Positions 8,534 through 16,859 of a DNA stretch of 64,000 nt are shown here, piece after piece. Under the pieces are notes generated by a model. The model was not told where the DNA came from. It saw nothing but the letters and a program-made list of their open reading frames with translations, and did no database searches. This DNA is from PKWO01 sp036561005 (lineage in GTDB: Bacteria; Pseudomonadota; Gammaproteobacteria; Burkholderiales; Burkholderiaceae_D). Position 1 is the stretch's first letter. Each line of letters starts with the position of its first letter. Both the position numbers and the translations under genes were made by a program. Location: the NCBI GenBank assembly GCA_036561005.1, contig DATBQE010000140.1, positions 1-64,000 on the forward strand, in the 5' to 3' direction.

Positions 8534-9172
8534 TTGAATAATTACCCTCATCCCATCATTGCCCGCGAAGGCTGGCCCTTCCTGACGATAGCCATCGTCG
8601 TGGCCGCAGTGGCGAGCTATTTCTGCGGTATCTGGTCAACCCCGCTGTGGATCATTGCCCTGTTCGTGCTGCAATTTTTCCGCGATCCGGCGCGTGTCAT
8701 TCCGCAAAAAGCCAACGCGGTTCTGTCGCCGGCCGATGGACGTATTGTCGTCGTGGAGAAAGCGCAGGATCCATACGCCGGACGCGAATCGCTGAAAATC
8801 AGCGTGTTCATGAATGTCTTCAACGTACACTCAAACCGCTCGCCGGTCGACGGCAAGATCGACAAGGTTCAATATTATCCCGGCAAGTTCGTCAATGCCG
8901 ACCTGGACAAGGCATCGATCGAGAACGAGCGCAATGCGCTGACAATCACCACCACCACAGGCGAGCTTGTGACCTGCGTGCAGGTAGCCGGCCTGATCGC
9001 GCGCCGCATCCTGTGCTACGTCAAAGCAGGCGACATGTTGACGCGCGGGCAGCGCTACGGTTTCATCCGCTTCGGTTCGCGCGTAGACGTGTATCTGCCG
9101 CTCAGTGCCACGCCCAAGGTCATGGTGGGCGACAAGGTGTCGGCCACCGAAACCATTTTGGCCGAGTTCTGA
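8534..9172 (+). CDS. psd: Phosphatidylserine decarboxylase proenzyme (archaeal-type)
   Basis: 212 aa. It converts phosphatidylserine to phosphatidylethanolamine at the inner membrane. The start is taken as TTG at 8534, because GGAG precedes it and 'NNYPHPIIAREGWPF' is the normal N-terminus in Burkholderiales; an ATG at 8474 lacks support. There is an N-terminal membrane helix (about 17-45). 'SPADGRI' and 'NVFNVHSNRSPVDG' are the conserved core. The self-cleavage site is 'RFGS' with S182 becoming the pyruvoyl group. The short length fits the type II enzyme. pssA follows directly, supplying its substrate. Confidence 0.93.
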   Translation: MNNYPHPIIAREGWPFLTIAIVVAAVASYFCGIWSTPLWIIALFVLQFFRDPARVIPQKANAVLSPADGRIVVVEKAQDPYAGRESLKISVFMNVFNVHSNRSPVDGKIDKVQYYPGKFVNADLDKASIENERNALTITTTTGELVTCVQVAGLIARRILCYVKAGDMLTRGQRYGFIRFGSRVDVYLPLSATPKVMVGDKVSATETILAEF

Positions 9173-9212
9173 TCTCCTGACGTCTCACTCCTGACCGGCC
9201 AAGCGCACACTC

Positions 9213-10103
9213 ATGCCCAGTTTCAATCGCCGTAAGCCCAAGGCAAAGATCGCTTTCCCCAAGCTGCGCATTCATAAGCAGGGCAAGCAGGCGCAGTTTG
9301 ACGATCCCACTGTGCCGCAGCAGCAGTCGTTGCGCCGCCGGGGCGTGTATTTACTGCCGAATGCCTTCACCACGGCGGCCTTGTTTTGCGGTTTCTATGC
9401 CATCGTCATGGCCATGAACGGGCGTTACGAGCAATCCGCCATCGCTATCTTTGCCGCCATGATTCTCGATGGCATCGACGGCCGGGTGGCACGCCTGACC
9501 AATACGCAAAGCGAGTTCGGTGCGCAGTACGACAGCCTGTCCGACATGGTGTCGTTCGGCGCCGCGCCTTCGCTGGTCATCTATGAATGGTCGCTGCGCG
9601 GCCTCGACAAAATGGGCTGGCTGGCGGCTTTTGTCTATTGTGCCGGTGCGGCTTTGCGGCTGGCACGCTTCAATACCAATATCACCGTCGTCGACAAACG
9701 GTTTTTCCAGGGCTTGCCCAGCCCGGCAGCAGCGGCCTTGGTTGCCGGTCTGATCTGGACCATCGAGGATTTGCGCTCCAGAGGCATCGACATAAGCTGG
9801 ATCAACCTGAGCTGGACCAGCTGGATCATTACCGTCTTTGCCGGGCTGACCATGGTCAGCAACGTACCGTTTTATAGTTTCAAGGACGTCAATTTCCGCA
9901 AGGTCGTGCCGTTCATCTCCATTTTCGTCATTGTCCTGATCTTTGTCCTGATTTCCCTTGATCCACCCGTGATTCTGTTCGGATTGTTTGTGCTTTATGG
10001 ATTATCGGGTTATGGCGCCCTGGTCTGGCGCTTTGCCAAGGGCAAGCCGGTCAGCATCGTGCAAACCGACATCGACAGCCTGGAAGACAAGAATTTGCCC
10101 TGA
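9213..10103 (+). CDS. pssA: CDP-diacylglycerol-serine O-phosphatidyltransferase
   Basis: 296 aa, multi-pass membrane enzyme making phosphatidylserine from CDP-diacylglycerol and serine. The CDP-alcohol phosphotransferase motif D-x2-DG-x2-AR-x8-G-x3-D-x3-D is complete (D86, D89, A93-R94, G103, D107, D111). The N-terminal 45 residues are basic and cytosolic; about seven hydrophobic segments follow. It lies 40 bp after psd, giving the two consecutive steps to phosphatidylethanolamine, and before leuA, as in many Burkholderiales. Confidence 0.93.
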   Translation: MPSFNRRKPKAKIAFPKLRIHKQGKQAQFDDPTVPQQQSLRRRGVYLLPNAFTTAALFCGFYAIVMAMNGRYEQSAIAIFAAMILDGIDGRVARLTNTQSEFGAQYDSLSDMVSFGAAPSLVIYEWSLRGLDKMGWLAAFVYCAGAALRLARFNTNITVVDKRFFQGLPSPAAAALVAGLIWTIEDLRSRGIDISWINLSWTSWIITVFAGLTMVSNVPFYSFKDVNFRKVVPFISIFVIVLIFVLISLDPPVILFGLFVLYGLSGYGALVWRFAKGKPVSIVQTDIDSLEDKNLP

Positions 10104-10170
10104 CAACCTACCTTGGCTCGCATCCAAACCGCATCGCTTCGGCCATGCGGTTATTTTTTCGTCAATTAAT

Positions 10171-10245
10171 TAGGAAATCCTAATAAAACAAACTTTTTCC
10201 TAATAATATTGGAAAATGACTTGCGCGTTTGTTTAGGAAAACCTA
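10171..10245 (+). promoter_or_regulatory. Three operator-like palindromes upstream of the HTH-leuA frame
   Basis: TAGGAAATCCTA (10171-10182), TCCTAATAATATTGGA (10198-10213) and TAGGAAAACCTA (10234-10245) are related palindromes with centres about 29 and 34 bp apart in an AT-rich leader. The last ends 10 bp before the ATG at 10256. This layout is typical of autoregulated lambda-Cro-like repressors. The link to the HTH domain encoded just downstream is inference. Confidence 0.5.
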
Positions 10246-10255
10246 GAATCGCCGC

Positions 10256-10522
10256 ATGGATAAAGAATTCACCACCGACCAAATCATCGATGCCTTGGGT
10301 GGCACGTCGGAAACCGCTCGTCTGTTCGGCATCGCCGCAGCCTCGGTTTCGGAGTGGCGCAAGGAAGGCATCCCGAAGTCGCGCCTCATGTATTTGAAAA
10401 TTGCGCGCCCCGACTTGTTCGACGCCGCGCAAATGCCGCCTGCGCCGCTTGTGCAGGCGTCGGCGAACCAGAATCCGAACACCAACCAAGATTTCTTACC
10501 GAATCCACCCAGGGAGCACAGC
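10256..10522 (+). CDS. Cro/YdaS-like helix-turn-helix domain, in frame with leuA
   Basis: 89 codons without a stop run straight into leuA. Residues about 6-60 form a compact Cro-like helix-turn-helix: 'QIIDALGGTSETARLFGI', then a recognition-helix region 'SVSEWRKEGIPKSRLMYLKIARPDLF'. Residues 60-89 are a Pro/Asn/Gln-rich linker. Similar small HTH proteins are common in betaproteobacteria. Either it is translated as an N-terminal extension of LeuA (609 aa in total) or only LeuA from 10523 is made. The ATG at 10256 has no clear Shine-Dalgarno; the nearest AGGAAAA is about 16 nt away, inside an operator-like palindrome. Confidence 0.5.
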
Positions 10523-12085
10523 ATGAGCGACAAATTGATCATATTCGACACCACCTTGCGCGATGGCGAACAGTCGCCGGGGGCGTCGATGACCAAGGAT
10601 GAAAAGATCCGCATCGCCAAGCAATTGGAGCGCATGCGCGTCGACGTCATCGAAGCGGGCTTTGCGGCGGCTTCCGAAGGCGATTTCGAGTCCATCAAGG
10701 CCATTGCCGGCCTGATCAAGGATTCGACGGTTTGCTCGCTGTCGCGCGCCAACGACCGCGATATCGCGCGTGCAGCGGAAGCCCTCGCGCCGGCCGAGCG
10801 CAAGCGCATTCACACCTTCATCGCAACCTCGCCCTTGCACATGGAAAAGAAGCTGCGCATGACGCCCGACCAAGTGTTCGAGCAAGCCAAGCTGGCCGTG
10901 CGTTTCGCCCGCAAATTCACTGACGACATCGAATTCAGCCCGGAAGACGGCAGCCGTTCCGACATCGATTTCCTGTGCCGCGTCATCGAAGCCGTCATCA
11001 AGGAAGGCGCAACCACGATCAACTTTGCCGATACCGTCGGCTACGGCGTTCCCGAGCTATACGGCAAGATGCTGCGCACCTTGCGCGAGCGCATCCCCAA
11101 TTCCGACAAGGCCGTCTGGTCGGTGCACTGCCATAACGACCTCGGCATGGCGGTCGCCAACTCGCTGGCCGGCGTCATGATCGGCGGCGCCCGCCAGGTC
11201 GAGTGCACCATCAATGGCCTCGGCGAACGCGCCGGTAATACGGCGCTCGAAGAAATCGTGATGGCGGTGCGCACCCGGCGCGACCACTTCAATCTTGACA
11301 TCGGGATCGACACCACGCAAATCGTCCCGGCATCCAAATTGGTATCGCAAATCACCGGTTTTGCGGTGCAGCCGAACAAGGCCGTGGTCGGTGCCAATGC
11401 GTTTGCCCATGCGTCGGGCATCCATCAGGATGGCGTGCTCAAAGCGCGCGACACCTACGAAATCATGCGTGCAGAAGACGTCGGCTGGTCGGCCAACAAA
11501 ATTGTGCTCGGCAAGTTGTCCGGCCGCAATGCGTTCAAGCAACGCCTTGAACAATTGTCCATCACGCTCGATTCGGAAGCCGAAGTCAACGCGGCGTTTG
11601 GTCGCTTCAAGGAATTGGCTGACCAGAAATCGGACATTTTCGATGAAGACATCATGGCGCTCGTCTCTGACGAACAGCATTCGCATGACAACGAATACTA
11701 CCGCTTCGTGTCGCTGGCCCAGCAATCGGAAACCGGCGAGAAACCGAAGGCCAAGGTGGTGTTCTCGATGGGCGGCAAGGAAGTTTCCTGTGAAGCGAGC
11801 GGCAACGGTCCGGTTGACGCCATCGTCAATGCCATCGAAACCGTGGCCGACAGCGGCGCGGAGTTATTGTTGTTCTCGGTCAATGCCATCACGACCGGCA
11901 CGCAGGCGCAAGGTGAAGTGACGATGCGCCTGTCCAAAGCCGGCCGTATCGTTAACGGCATGGGCGCCGATCTCGACATCATGGTGGCTTCGGCGAAAGC
12001 TTATTTGTCGGCGTTGACGAGGTTGCATTCGAAGATCGAAAAACTCAATCCGCAAAAATCTTCGGAGAATGAATTGGCCGCTTGA
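10523..12085 (+). CDS. leuA: 2-isopropylmalate synthase
   Basis: 520 aa from the ATG at 10523, which has AGGGAG 6 nt upstream. It condenses acetyl-CoA with 2-oxoisovalerate, the first committed step of leucine synthesis. Seen: 'FDTTLRDGEQSPG' at the N-terminus (metal/substrate site), 'VHCHNDLGMAVANS', 'NGLGERAGN', 'HASGIHQDG', and a C-terminal regulatory LeuA dimer domain ('VDAIVNAIETVADSGAELLLFSVNA') that binds leucine for feedback inhibition. The length matches the long proteobacterial form. The frame is open upstream through an HTH domain to 10256, which is unusual. The psd-pssA-leuA order is conserved in the order Burkholderiales, though there ilvBHC usually precede. Confidence 0.95.
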   Translation: MSDKLIIFDTTLRDGEQSPGASMTKDEKIRIAKQLERMRVDVIEAGFAAASEGDFESIKAIAGLIKDSTVCSLSRANDRDIARAAEALAPAERKRIHTFIATSPLHMEKKLRMTPDQVFEQAKLAVRFARKFTDDIEFSPEDGSRSDIDFLCRVIEAVIKEGATTINFADTVGYGVPELYGKMLRTLRERIPNSDKAVWSVHCHNDLGMAVANSLAGVMIGGARQVECTINGLGERAGNTALEEIVMAVRTRRDHFNLDIGIDTTQIVPASKLVSQITGFAVQPNKAVVGANAFAHASGIHQDGVLKARDTYEIMRAEDVGWSANKIVLGKLSGRNAFKQRLEQLSITLDSEAEVNAAFGRFKELADQKSDIFDEDIMALVSDEQHSHDNEYYRFVSLAQQSETGEKPKAKVVFSMGGKEVSCEASGNGPVDAIVNAIETVADSGAELLLFSVNAITTGTQAQGEVTMRLSKAGRIVNGMGADLDIMVASAKAYLSALTRLHSKIEKLNPQKSSENELAA

Positions 12086-12135
12086 TTGAGGTAAGATTCG
12101 CCGGTTGCCGCATACGCGGCGTGACGGGAGGACTT

Positions 12136-12480
12136 ATGGAAAAGGTAAGCGGCATAGGCGGCATTTTTTTCCGGGCCAAGGACCCCAAGGCGCTCGCCAA
12201 ATGGTATCTCGACACGCTCGGCGTTGGAGGGGAAGGCTATGAACCGTGGCAACAGTCAGCCGGCCCCACGGTGTTTTCCCCGTTTGCCCAGGATACCGAT
12301 TATTTCGGCCGGCCCGAGCAGGCATGGATGATCAATTTTCGCGTTGACAACATGGACGCGATGGTGGCCCAGTTGAACGCCGCAGGGATTGATGTCAAGA
12401 GAGAATCGCATTCCTACGGGCATTTTGGACGCCTGCATGACCCGGAAGGCAACCCCATCGAGTTGTGGCAACCGCTCTAA
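12136..12480 (+). CDS. VOC/glyoxalase-family protein
   Basis: 114 aa. It has the beta-alpha-beta-beta-beta pattern of the vicinal oxygen chelate superfamily: 'GGIFFRAKDPKALAKWYLDTLGV' at the start and 'HDPEGNPIELWQP' at the end, with a potential metal-ligand Glu in the final strand. GGGAGG lies before the ATG. The substrate is unknown; members include glyoxalases, dioxygenases and resistance proteins. It ends just before a shared bidirectional terminator. Confidence 0.8.
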   Translation: MEKVSGIGGIFFRAKDPKALAKWYLDTLGVGGEGYEPWQQSAGPTVFSPFAQDTDYFGRPEQAWMINFRVDNMDAMVAQLNAAGIDVKRESHSYGHFGRLHDPEGNPIELWQPL

Positions 12481-12490
12481 GCCGCGCATA

Positions 12491-12524
12491 AAAAAGCCGC
12501 CGCATCATTGATGCGGCGGCTTTT
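12491..12524. terminator. Bidirectional intrinsic terminator
   Basis: AAAAA, then a 12-bp stem GCCGCCGCATCA/TGATGCGGCGGC, then TTTT. It sits between the convergent VOC and hsp20 genes and would serve both. Confidence 0.85.
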
Positions 12525-12549
12525 GCGCTTCCTGCAGACTGCCCTGAAA

Positions 12550-13017
12550 TTACTGCACTTGAATCTGCTTCGGCCGCAGGTCTTCCTTCTTCGGCAGTGT
12601 CAAGGTCAGGATGCCGTTCTCCAGCTTGGCGACACTGCGTGCATCGTCGACATCGGCCGCCAGCTTGAAGCTACGCGAGAATTTTTCCGTCGTGCGCTCG
12701 GCAAACACAACCGTTTCGCCTTCCTTGCGTTCCGTAGCGCGCTTGATTTCGGCTTCCAGCGTCACCACCTTGCCTTCCACGGAGATCTTGACGTTCTCCT
12801 TGGTCACGCCGGGCAATTCGGCTTCGACCACATAGGCGCTTGCGCTCTCGGTGACATCGATACGCGGCGAAACATGAGCACGCGAAGCCGCGGCACCAGC
12901 CGGTGCAAAATAGTCTTCGACCAGATTGTCGAACAGGCTATCAATACCGCCGACGGGAACGCGGCGGAAGGAAAATGGGGTGGTATAGCCACGGTGATTG
13001 CGTAAAACGATGCTCAT
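12550..13017 (-). CDS. Small heat shock protein (Hsp20/alpha-crystallin family)
   Basis: 155 aa. The alpha-crystallin domain runs from about residue 50 to 145 ('PRIDVTESASAYVVEAELPGVTKENVKISVEGKVVTLEAEI'-like strands, 'ERTTEKFSRSFKLAADVD', 'AKLENGILTLTLPKKE'). The N-terminal arm includes 'GIDSLFDNLVEDYF'. The C-terminal tail is short. ATP-independent holdase that binds unfolding proteins. AGGAGAG precedes the ATG at 13017, and a sigma-32 type promoter lies upstream. Confidence 0.92.
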   Translation of the reverse strand: MSIVLRNHRGYTTPFSFRRVPVGGIDSLFDNLVEDYFAPAGAAASRAHVSPRIDVTESASAYVVEAELPGVTKENVKISVEGKVVTLEAEIKRATERKEGETVVFAERTTEKFSRSFKLAADVDDARSVAKLENGILTLTLPKKEDLRPKQIQVQ

Positions 13018-13063
13018 CTTTGCTCTCCTGGTAAAAGTGGAGCACGTCGCTCCGACGACCAGT

Positions 13064-13092
13064 AGATAGGGCGGGATGAAGCGCAATTCAAG
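13064..13092 (-). promoter_or_regulatory. Heat-shock (sigma-32) promoter of the hsp20 gene
   Basis: On the minus strand CTTGAA (13087-13092), a 15-bp spacer and CCCTATCT (13064-13071) match the sigma-32 consensus CTTGAA-N13-15-CCCCATnT with one difference. It lies about 45 bp before the start codon. Confidence 0.65.
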
Positions 13093-13126
13093 GGTATGTC
13101 ATTGAATTTATTAAATAAATTGGCAT

Positions 13127-13155
13127 CTTGAAAAGTTGCGGCAGCGACCCCATGT
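13127..13155 (+). promoter_or_regulatory. Second sigma-32-like promoter, pointing away from hsp20
   Basis: CTTGAA (13127-13132), a 15-bp spacer and CCCCATGT (13148-13155) match the consensus exactly, on the + strand. No + strand gene follows, and a CGACCCCA/TGGGGTCG hairpin with five T covers its -10 region. It may drive a short antisense transcript into the P450 3' end, or be coincidence. Confidence 0.35.
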
Positions 13156-13205
13156 GGGGTCGTTTTTGCGTCGGCAGGGCGCTCCAACCTTGTGCCCGTT
13201 CGCGA

Positions 13206-14684
13206 CTAATTTGCTTGAACCGCAACCTGCGCAAGGCGCATGCTCAATCCAACCGGCGACATCACGAACCCCATCAATTCCTGGGCTTCCCTGCCGTCCG
13301 GCGTGTCGATTGTTGTGATCTCGAAGGAGGCCAATGTCATTGCCACGGCGATCTTGATCTCAAGCAGCGCCAGGTAACGCCCCGGGCAGGTGCGTGCACC
13401 GGCGCCGAAAGGCAGGGGGATGCGCTTGTCCGCGGCGTCGTTACCATCGCGCAGCCAGCGTTCCGGCTCGAAATCGAGCGGGCGCGGGAAGTGTCCTTCC
13501 GAGACGCTGTCATGGCGCAACACGCACCAGACGAACGCGCCTTTGGGCAGGCGCACGTCGCCCACCGCCGTGTCGCGCAGCGCTTCCAGCGGCATGAATG
13601 GTGCGACTGGCTTGAGGCGCATCGCTTCTTGTATGCAGGCGTCCAGGAATTCGAGCCGGTCCATTTGTTCGACGTTGAAGCGCGCCGGGTCAGGTGCGAC
13701 GTGGTTGACTTCGCCCTTGGCCTTCGCAAGCATGGCCGGGTGGCGCCTGAGCAGGTACAGCAACCAGGCAATGGTGTTGGCCGTGGTGTCTTCGCCGGCC
13801 AAAAGCATGGTGGAGACATTGCCTGCCACTGCAATGTCGTCCACGCCGCTATCGCCTTCGTCGGCCGCTGCAATCATCGCTTCAAGCAGGTTGTGCGGCT
13901 TTTGCCGGCGCGAAGGTTCGGCCGCCATGCGTTCGCGTGCCTTTGCGATCAGGTCGTCGATGGCGTTGCGCATGAACTTGATGCTGCGGTCGAGCTTGCG
14001 GTCTTGCGGCAGCTTGAAATAGCGCCAATAGGGGAAGGCAGCGATGCTGCGCCGCGCGACGGCGGGCAGGATCACGTCCATCTGGCGCTGGATGACGTCT
14101 TCGCCGCCGTCAATGGTGTTGACCTCGGTGCCGAATGCCAGGCCTGCGATGATGTCGACCGTGTAGCGCTTCAGGTCGTCATCGAGTTCGATGGCGCGGT
14201 CATTGCGCGCTGCGACAATCCAGCGCTCGCGCAAGCGCAGTGCGACTTTCACGAGGGCCGGGAGATAGGCTTTGATGGCATGCGGTGCAAAGCCAGCCAT
14301 GACCATGCGACGCTGGTCGCGCCAGGCCTTGCCCTCCGCCAGGAACACGCCGGGAATGCCGCCCATTTCATCCGAAATCTTTTGCGTGACGGATGGCCGG
14401 CGAAAACCTTCCGGCCGGTCGCGCAGGATAGCGTTGACCAATTCATGCTGTGCCACAACGAGAATCGGCACGCGCCCGAACATGATGCGAAACAGAGGGC
14501 CAAAGCGGCGGCTCCAGGCTTCCACGTCGTGATGGACGCGGGTCGATTTCATTTGCAGCAGGTTACCGAACAGCGGCCAAGGACGCGGTCCGGGAAGGTC
14601 TGACACCGCGCGCAGGGGCGATGGCTTTATCGTGGGGTTTGCTGTGCCGGGTTCGGCTGCGAGGCTGGCATGCGGGGAATCCAT
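13206..14684 (-). CDS. Cytochrome P450
   Basis: 492 aa from the ATG at 14684 (AGGAAG upstream). P450 hallmarks: proline-rich 'DLPGPRPWPLFGNLLQM' after the N-terminus, I-helix AGEDTT (296-301), K-helix EAMR (353-356), 'FEPERWL', and the haem loop FGAGARTCPGR with ligand C433. No membrane anchor is evident, so it should be cytosolic and need separate ferredoxin/reductase partners; none is adjacent. The substrate is unknown. The length and the 'PGPRPWPLFGN' N-terminus resemble CYP102/CYP4-like fatty-acid-type P450s more than short bacterial camphor-type enzymes. Confidence 0.93.
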   Translation of the reverse strand: MDSPHASLAAEPGTANPTIKPSPLRAVSDLPGPRPWPLFGNLLQMKSTRVHHDVEAWSRRFGPLFRIMFGRVPILVVAQHELVNAILRDRPEGFRRPSVTQKISDEMGGIPGVFLAEGKAWRDQRRMVMAGFAPHAIKAYLPALVKVALRLRERWIVAARNDRAIELDDDLKRYTVDIIAGLAFGTEVNTIDGGEDVIQRQMDVILPAVARRSIAAFPYWRYFKLPQDRKLDRSIKFMRNAIDDLIAKARERMAAEPSRRQKPHNLLEAMIAAADEGDSGVDDIAVAGNVSTMLLAGEDTTANTIAWLLYLLRRHPAMLAKAKGEVNHVAPDPARFNVEQMDRLEFLDACIQEAMRLKPVAPFMPLEALRDTAVGDVRLPKGAFVWCVLRHDSVSEGHFPRPLDFEPERWLRDGNDAADKRIPLPFGAGARTCPGRYLALLEIKIAVAMTLASFEITTIDTPDGREAQELMGFVMSPVGLSMRLAQVAVQAN

Positions 14685-14861
14685 GGCGCTTCCTTGATAT
14701 GCAATGCCGCTATTGTGACGCATTGCGGCGCTGCGTGTGACAATCCAACAGCGACCACGCGTGGCGCACTCGACCTGGCGGCCGAGCGTAGCGGGCACTT
14801 CCCATCGCCGGTCATCCGGCGATGTCGTGCGACTGCAATGAAATGAAGGGCAATGGCGCTG

Positions 14862-15845
14862 CTATTCCTGCTTGCTGAATGCGGCAATGACCTTGTCCAT
14901 CACGGCAAACAGCAACTCCACACTGTAGCCGGCGAGAAAGGCAATGGCAAAGGGCGATAACGACTTGACAAAGCCGCCGGCCACCTCAGGGTTGATGAAC
15001 CATGCCGAGACCATGCCGCCCAGGGTGCCAAGATAGAGGCGGATGCGGAAGTCGATGTTGCTTGCCTCCGAATAGGTGCGTGCACGAATCTGGCTCGACA
15101 GCGTGCGAAGAATGTAGACCGAGGCACCGAGCAGGCCATAGAGCAGCGGCAGGATATAACGATGCAGGACGTTGAGCACGACCTTGGTGGAACCCTCGCG
15201 CGCGATATTCATGCAAGCCTCGTAGGCGCCGGGGTCGCGCGAGGCGCAACTGCAACTGTCCTTTTTTGTCTCGCAATTTTGCTCCCACGGCGAACTCCAT
15301 CGTTGGAGGAGCTTGAAATCGGACTGGCTCTCCAGCGCCAGATTGTTGCGCTGGTCGTCGAGTTTATTTTGTTCTTCCGGCTTGGCATTGACCATGGCTA
15401 CAACGACCTTGTCATAGGCAACCCGGTCTTCCTCGATATCGGTGGTGATGGAGACGCCGAACAGCCAGTAGATCTGCATGACCAGGAGCAGCGCCAGCGA
15501 TACTACGGCAAGGCTGGTGTACCACAGCACGGCACGGCGCGCGACCGACCATTTGCTGAAGCGGCCGCCAAACAGCCGGAGCGCGAATTTCGGCACGTTC
15601 TTTGCGCGCACATCCATGATCGCGTTCAGACTCAATACCGTGACAGGGCTGACCTTGATCGCCAGATCTCCCAGCGCTTGCCAGAAGGCCGCTTCGTCCT
15701 GATCGCTGACTTTGCCGCTACCAACCGCATTGCCGACGGAAACGACCGTGTTGATGGTGGCGGGGTCTATGGTGATGCCATTTCTTGCCGCGTAGGCGAG
15801 CAGTAGCTGGGCGTCTTCTATGCTCTCGGTAAGTCTTGGGTTCAT
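14862..15845 (-). CDS. Multi-pass membrane protein, unknown function
   Basis: 327 aa from the ATG at 15845; a TTG at 15869 is a less likely start. A soluble N-terminal part of about 100 residues is followed by a membrane helix ('WYTSLAVVSLALLLVMQIYWLFG'). A soluble loop of about 90 residues then carries a Cys cluster ('NCETKKDSCSCASRD', one more Cys in 'AYEACM'). Three more hydrophobic segments follow, the last with 'SPFAIAFLAGYSVELLFAVMDKV'. The Cys-rich loop would be periplasmic if the N-terminus is cytosolic. I do not recognise a family. It appears to be the last gene of a four-gene operon from 17578. Confidence 0.65.
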   Translation of the reverse strand: MNPRLTESIEDAQLLLAYAARNGITIDPATINTVVSVGNAVGSGKVSDQDEAAFWQALGDLAIKVSPVTVLSLNAIMDVRAKNVPKFALRLFGGRFSKWSVARRAVLWYTSLAVVSLALLLVMQIYWLFGVSITTDIEEDRVAYDKVVVAMVNAKPEEQNKLDDQRNNLALESQSDFKLLQRWSSPWEQNCETKKDSCSCASRDPGAYEACMNIAREGSTKVVLNVLHRYILPLLYGLLGASVYILRTLSSQIRARTYSEASNIDFRIRLYLGTLGGMVSAWFINPEVAGGFVKSLSPFAIAFLAGYSVELLFAVMDKVIAAFSKQE

Positions 15846-15915
15846 GGGTTGGCGCCGGGTTGCCGGCAAAGTCGGTAAAATGGAATATGCAATGGTTTCA
15901 TGCGATGGACAAGAC

Positions 15916-16470
15916 CTATTCGACCTCGAATGGATAGGAACACTGCTGCGGTTCCTCGTCGCCGTTTTGGCACATGACGGGTTCGTGCCCGTTGAGTTCC
16001 AGATCGACGCGCCAATTGCCCGACGTGAGGTTCAGTTTGTCGCTCCAAATGCGCCAGGTGAAATAACCGGTTTCCGCGACTTGTTCATCAAGCTTGGAAA
16101 TATCCTCCGCACGCCCGATCTGCAACGACTTGTCGAATGCCGTTTCCACCCGGTTGAAGACATAGCGGCGCCACACATGATGGATGGTGATTTTGCCGTC
16201 GGAGGATTTGAGCTTTTCCAGTAGCTCGGGCGTCCCGCGCAATTGCATCCAGAAATACACTTTCTTGCGCGTCAGCGGCGATGCAACCGCGTGCACGAAC
16301 CGGCGCGTCGCGTTGTCGACCGCATCGGCCAGCACGGCTCTATCGACCGTCAGCAGTTCTTGCGTCTGTGCCCGTGCCGTCGTGACGTTTGCCATCAGTG
16401 TGACGAATGCTATCGCCGGGGGCAGCAATCTCAAGGTTTGTCTGATGGCCTGGAATGGTGGACGTTTCAT
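15916..16470 (-). CDS. Exported DUF2914-like protein
   Basis: 184 aa from the ATG at 16470. A signal peptide lies at about 1-34 (ends ARAQ). The C-terminal part 'HHVWRRYVFNRVET...YFTWRIWSDKLNLTSGNWRVDLELNGHE' resembles the DUF2914 pattern (H-x-W, then R-x-W-S and GxWRVD) found in several membrane-associated proteins of unknown role. Two Cys near the end (C-x-n-C in 'VMCQNGDEEPQQCSY') could form a disulfide. Second to last gene in the operon. Confidence 0.55.
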   Translation of the reverse strand: MKRPPFQAIRQTLRLLPPAIAFVTLMANVTTARAQTQELLTVDRAVLADAVDNATRRFVHAVASPLTRKKVYFWMQLRGTPELLEKLKSSDGKITIHHVWRRYVFNRVETAFDKSLQIGRAEDISKLDEQVAETGYFTWRIWSDKLNLTSGNWRVDLELNGHEPVMCQNGDEEPQQCSYPFEVE

Positions 16471-16532
16471 TTTGAGCGTTTGAGGCAAATTGGCGATGTC
16501 GGCGTTGCTTCCGCCGAAGTTTGGAAGCCGTT

Positions 16533-16859
16533 CTAGAAGATCGATGCCAGCCCTTTGATCCGTTTCGCTATCCCGACTGCGGCTTCCCCGAGGCCGACGA
16601 TTCTGTTCTTCAATTCCGCTTGCGACAGGTTCGATGCCGACGCCGCCTCGACTGCGGCCACCAGTTGCGCATAAGTTGCTTCATCGACCCCGGCAATCAT
16701 GCCGGCGGCGTTGGCTTGCTCGGACAGCTTCACCAATTCCCGCACCGCGCGGGCGTATTCCCCGGTCGAGCTTTCCACTGCGGCAAAATCGTTTTCCATT
16801 TGCTTGGCAAAGTCGCTCAACTCGCCATCCGGCGTGCCGGAATTTCCTTGAATGCTCAT
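16533..16859 (-). CDS. Small helical protein, unknown function
   Basis: 108 aa, no signal peptide or membrane helix. The sequence is alanine- and acid-rich, with predicted long helices ('ELSDFAKQMENDFAAVESS', 'LVAAVEAASASNLSQAELKNRIV'). Its ATG overlaps the stop of the upstream lipoprotein gene by 4 bp, which indicates translational coupling. I recognise no family. Confidence 0.6.
   Translation of the reverse strand: MSIQGNSGTPDGELSDFAKQMENDFAAVESSTGEYARAVRELVKLSEQANAAGMIAGVDEATYAQLVAAVEAASASNLSQAELKNRIVGLGEAAVGIAKRIKGLASIF

Noticed and set aside
13128..14603. 491-codon + strand frame opposite the P450 gene
   Set aside because: Antisense to a gene with full P450 motifs; protein is low-complexity Arg/His/Ala/Val.
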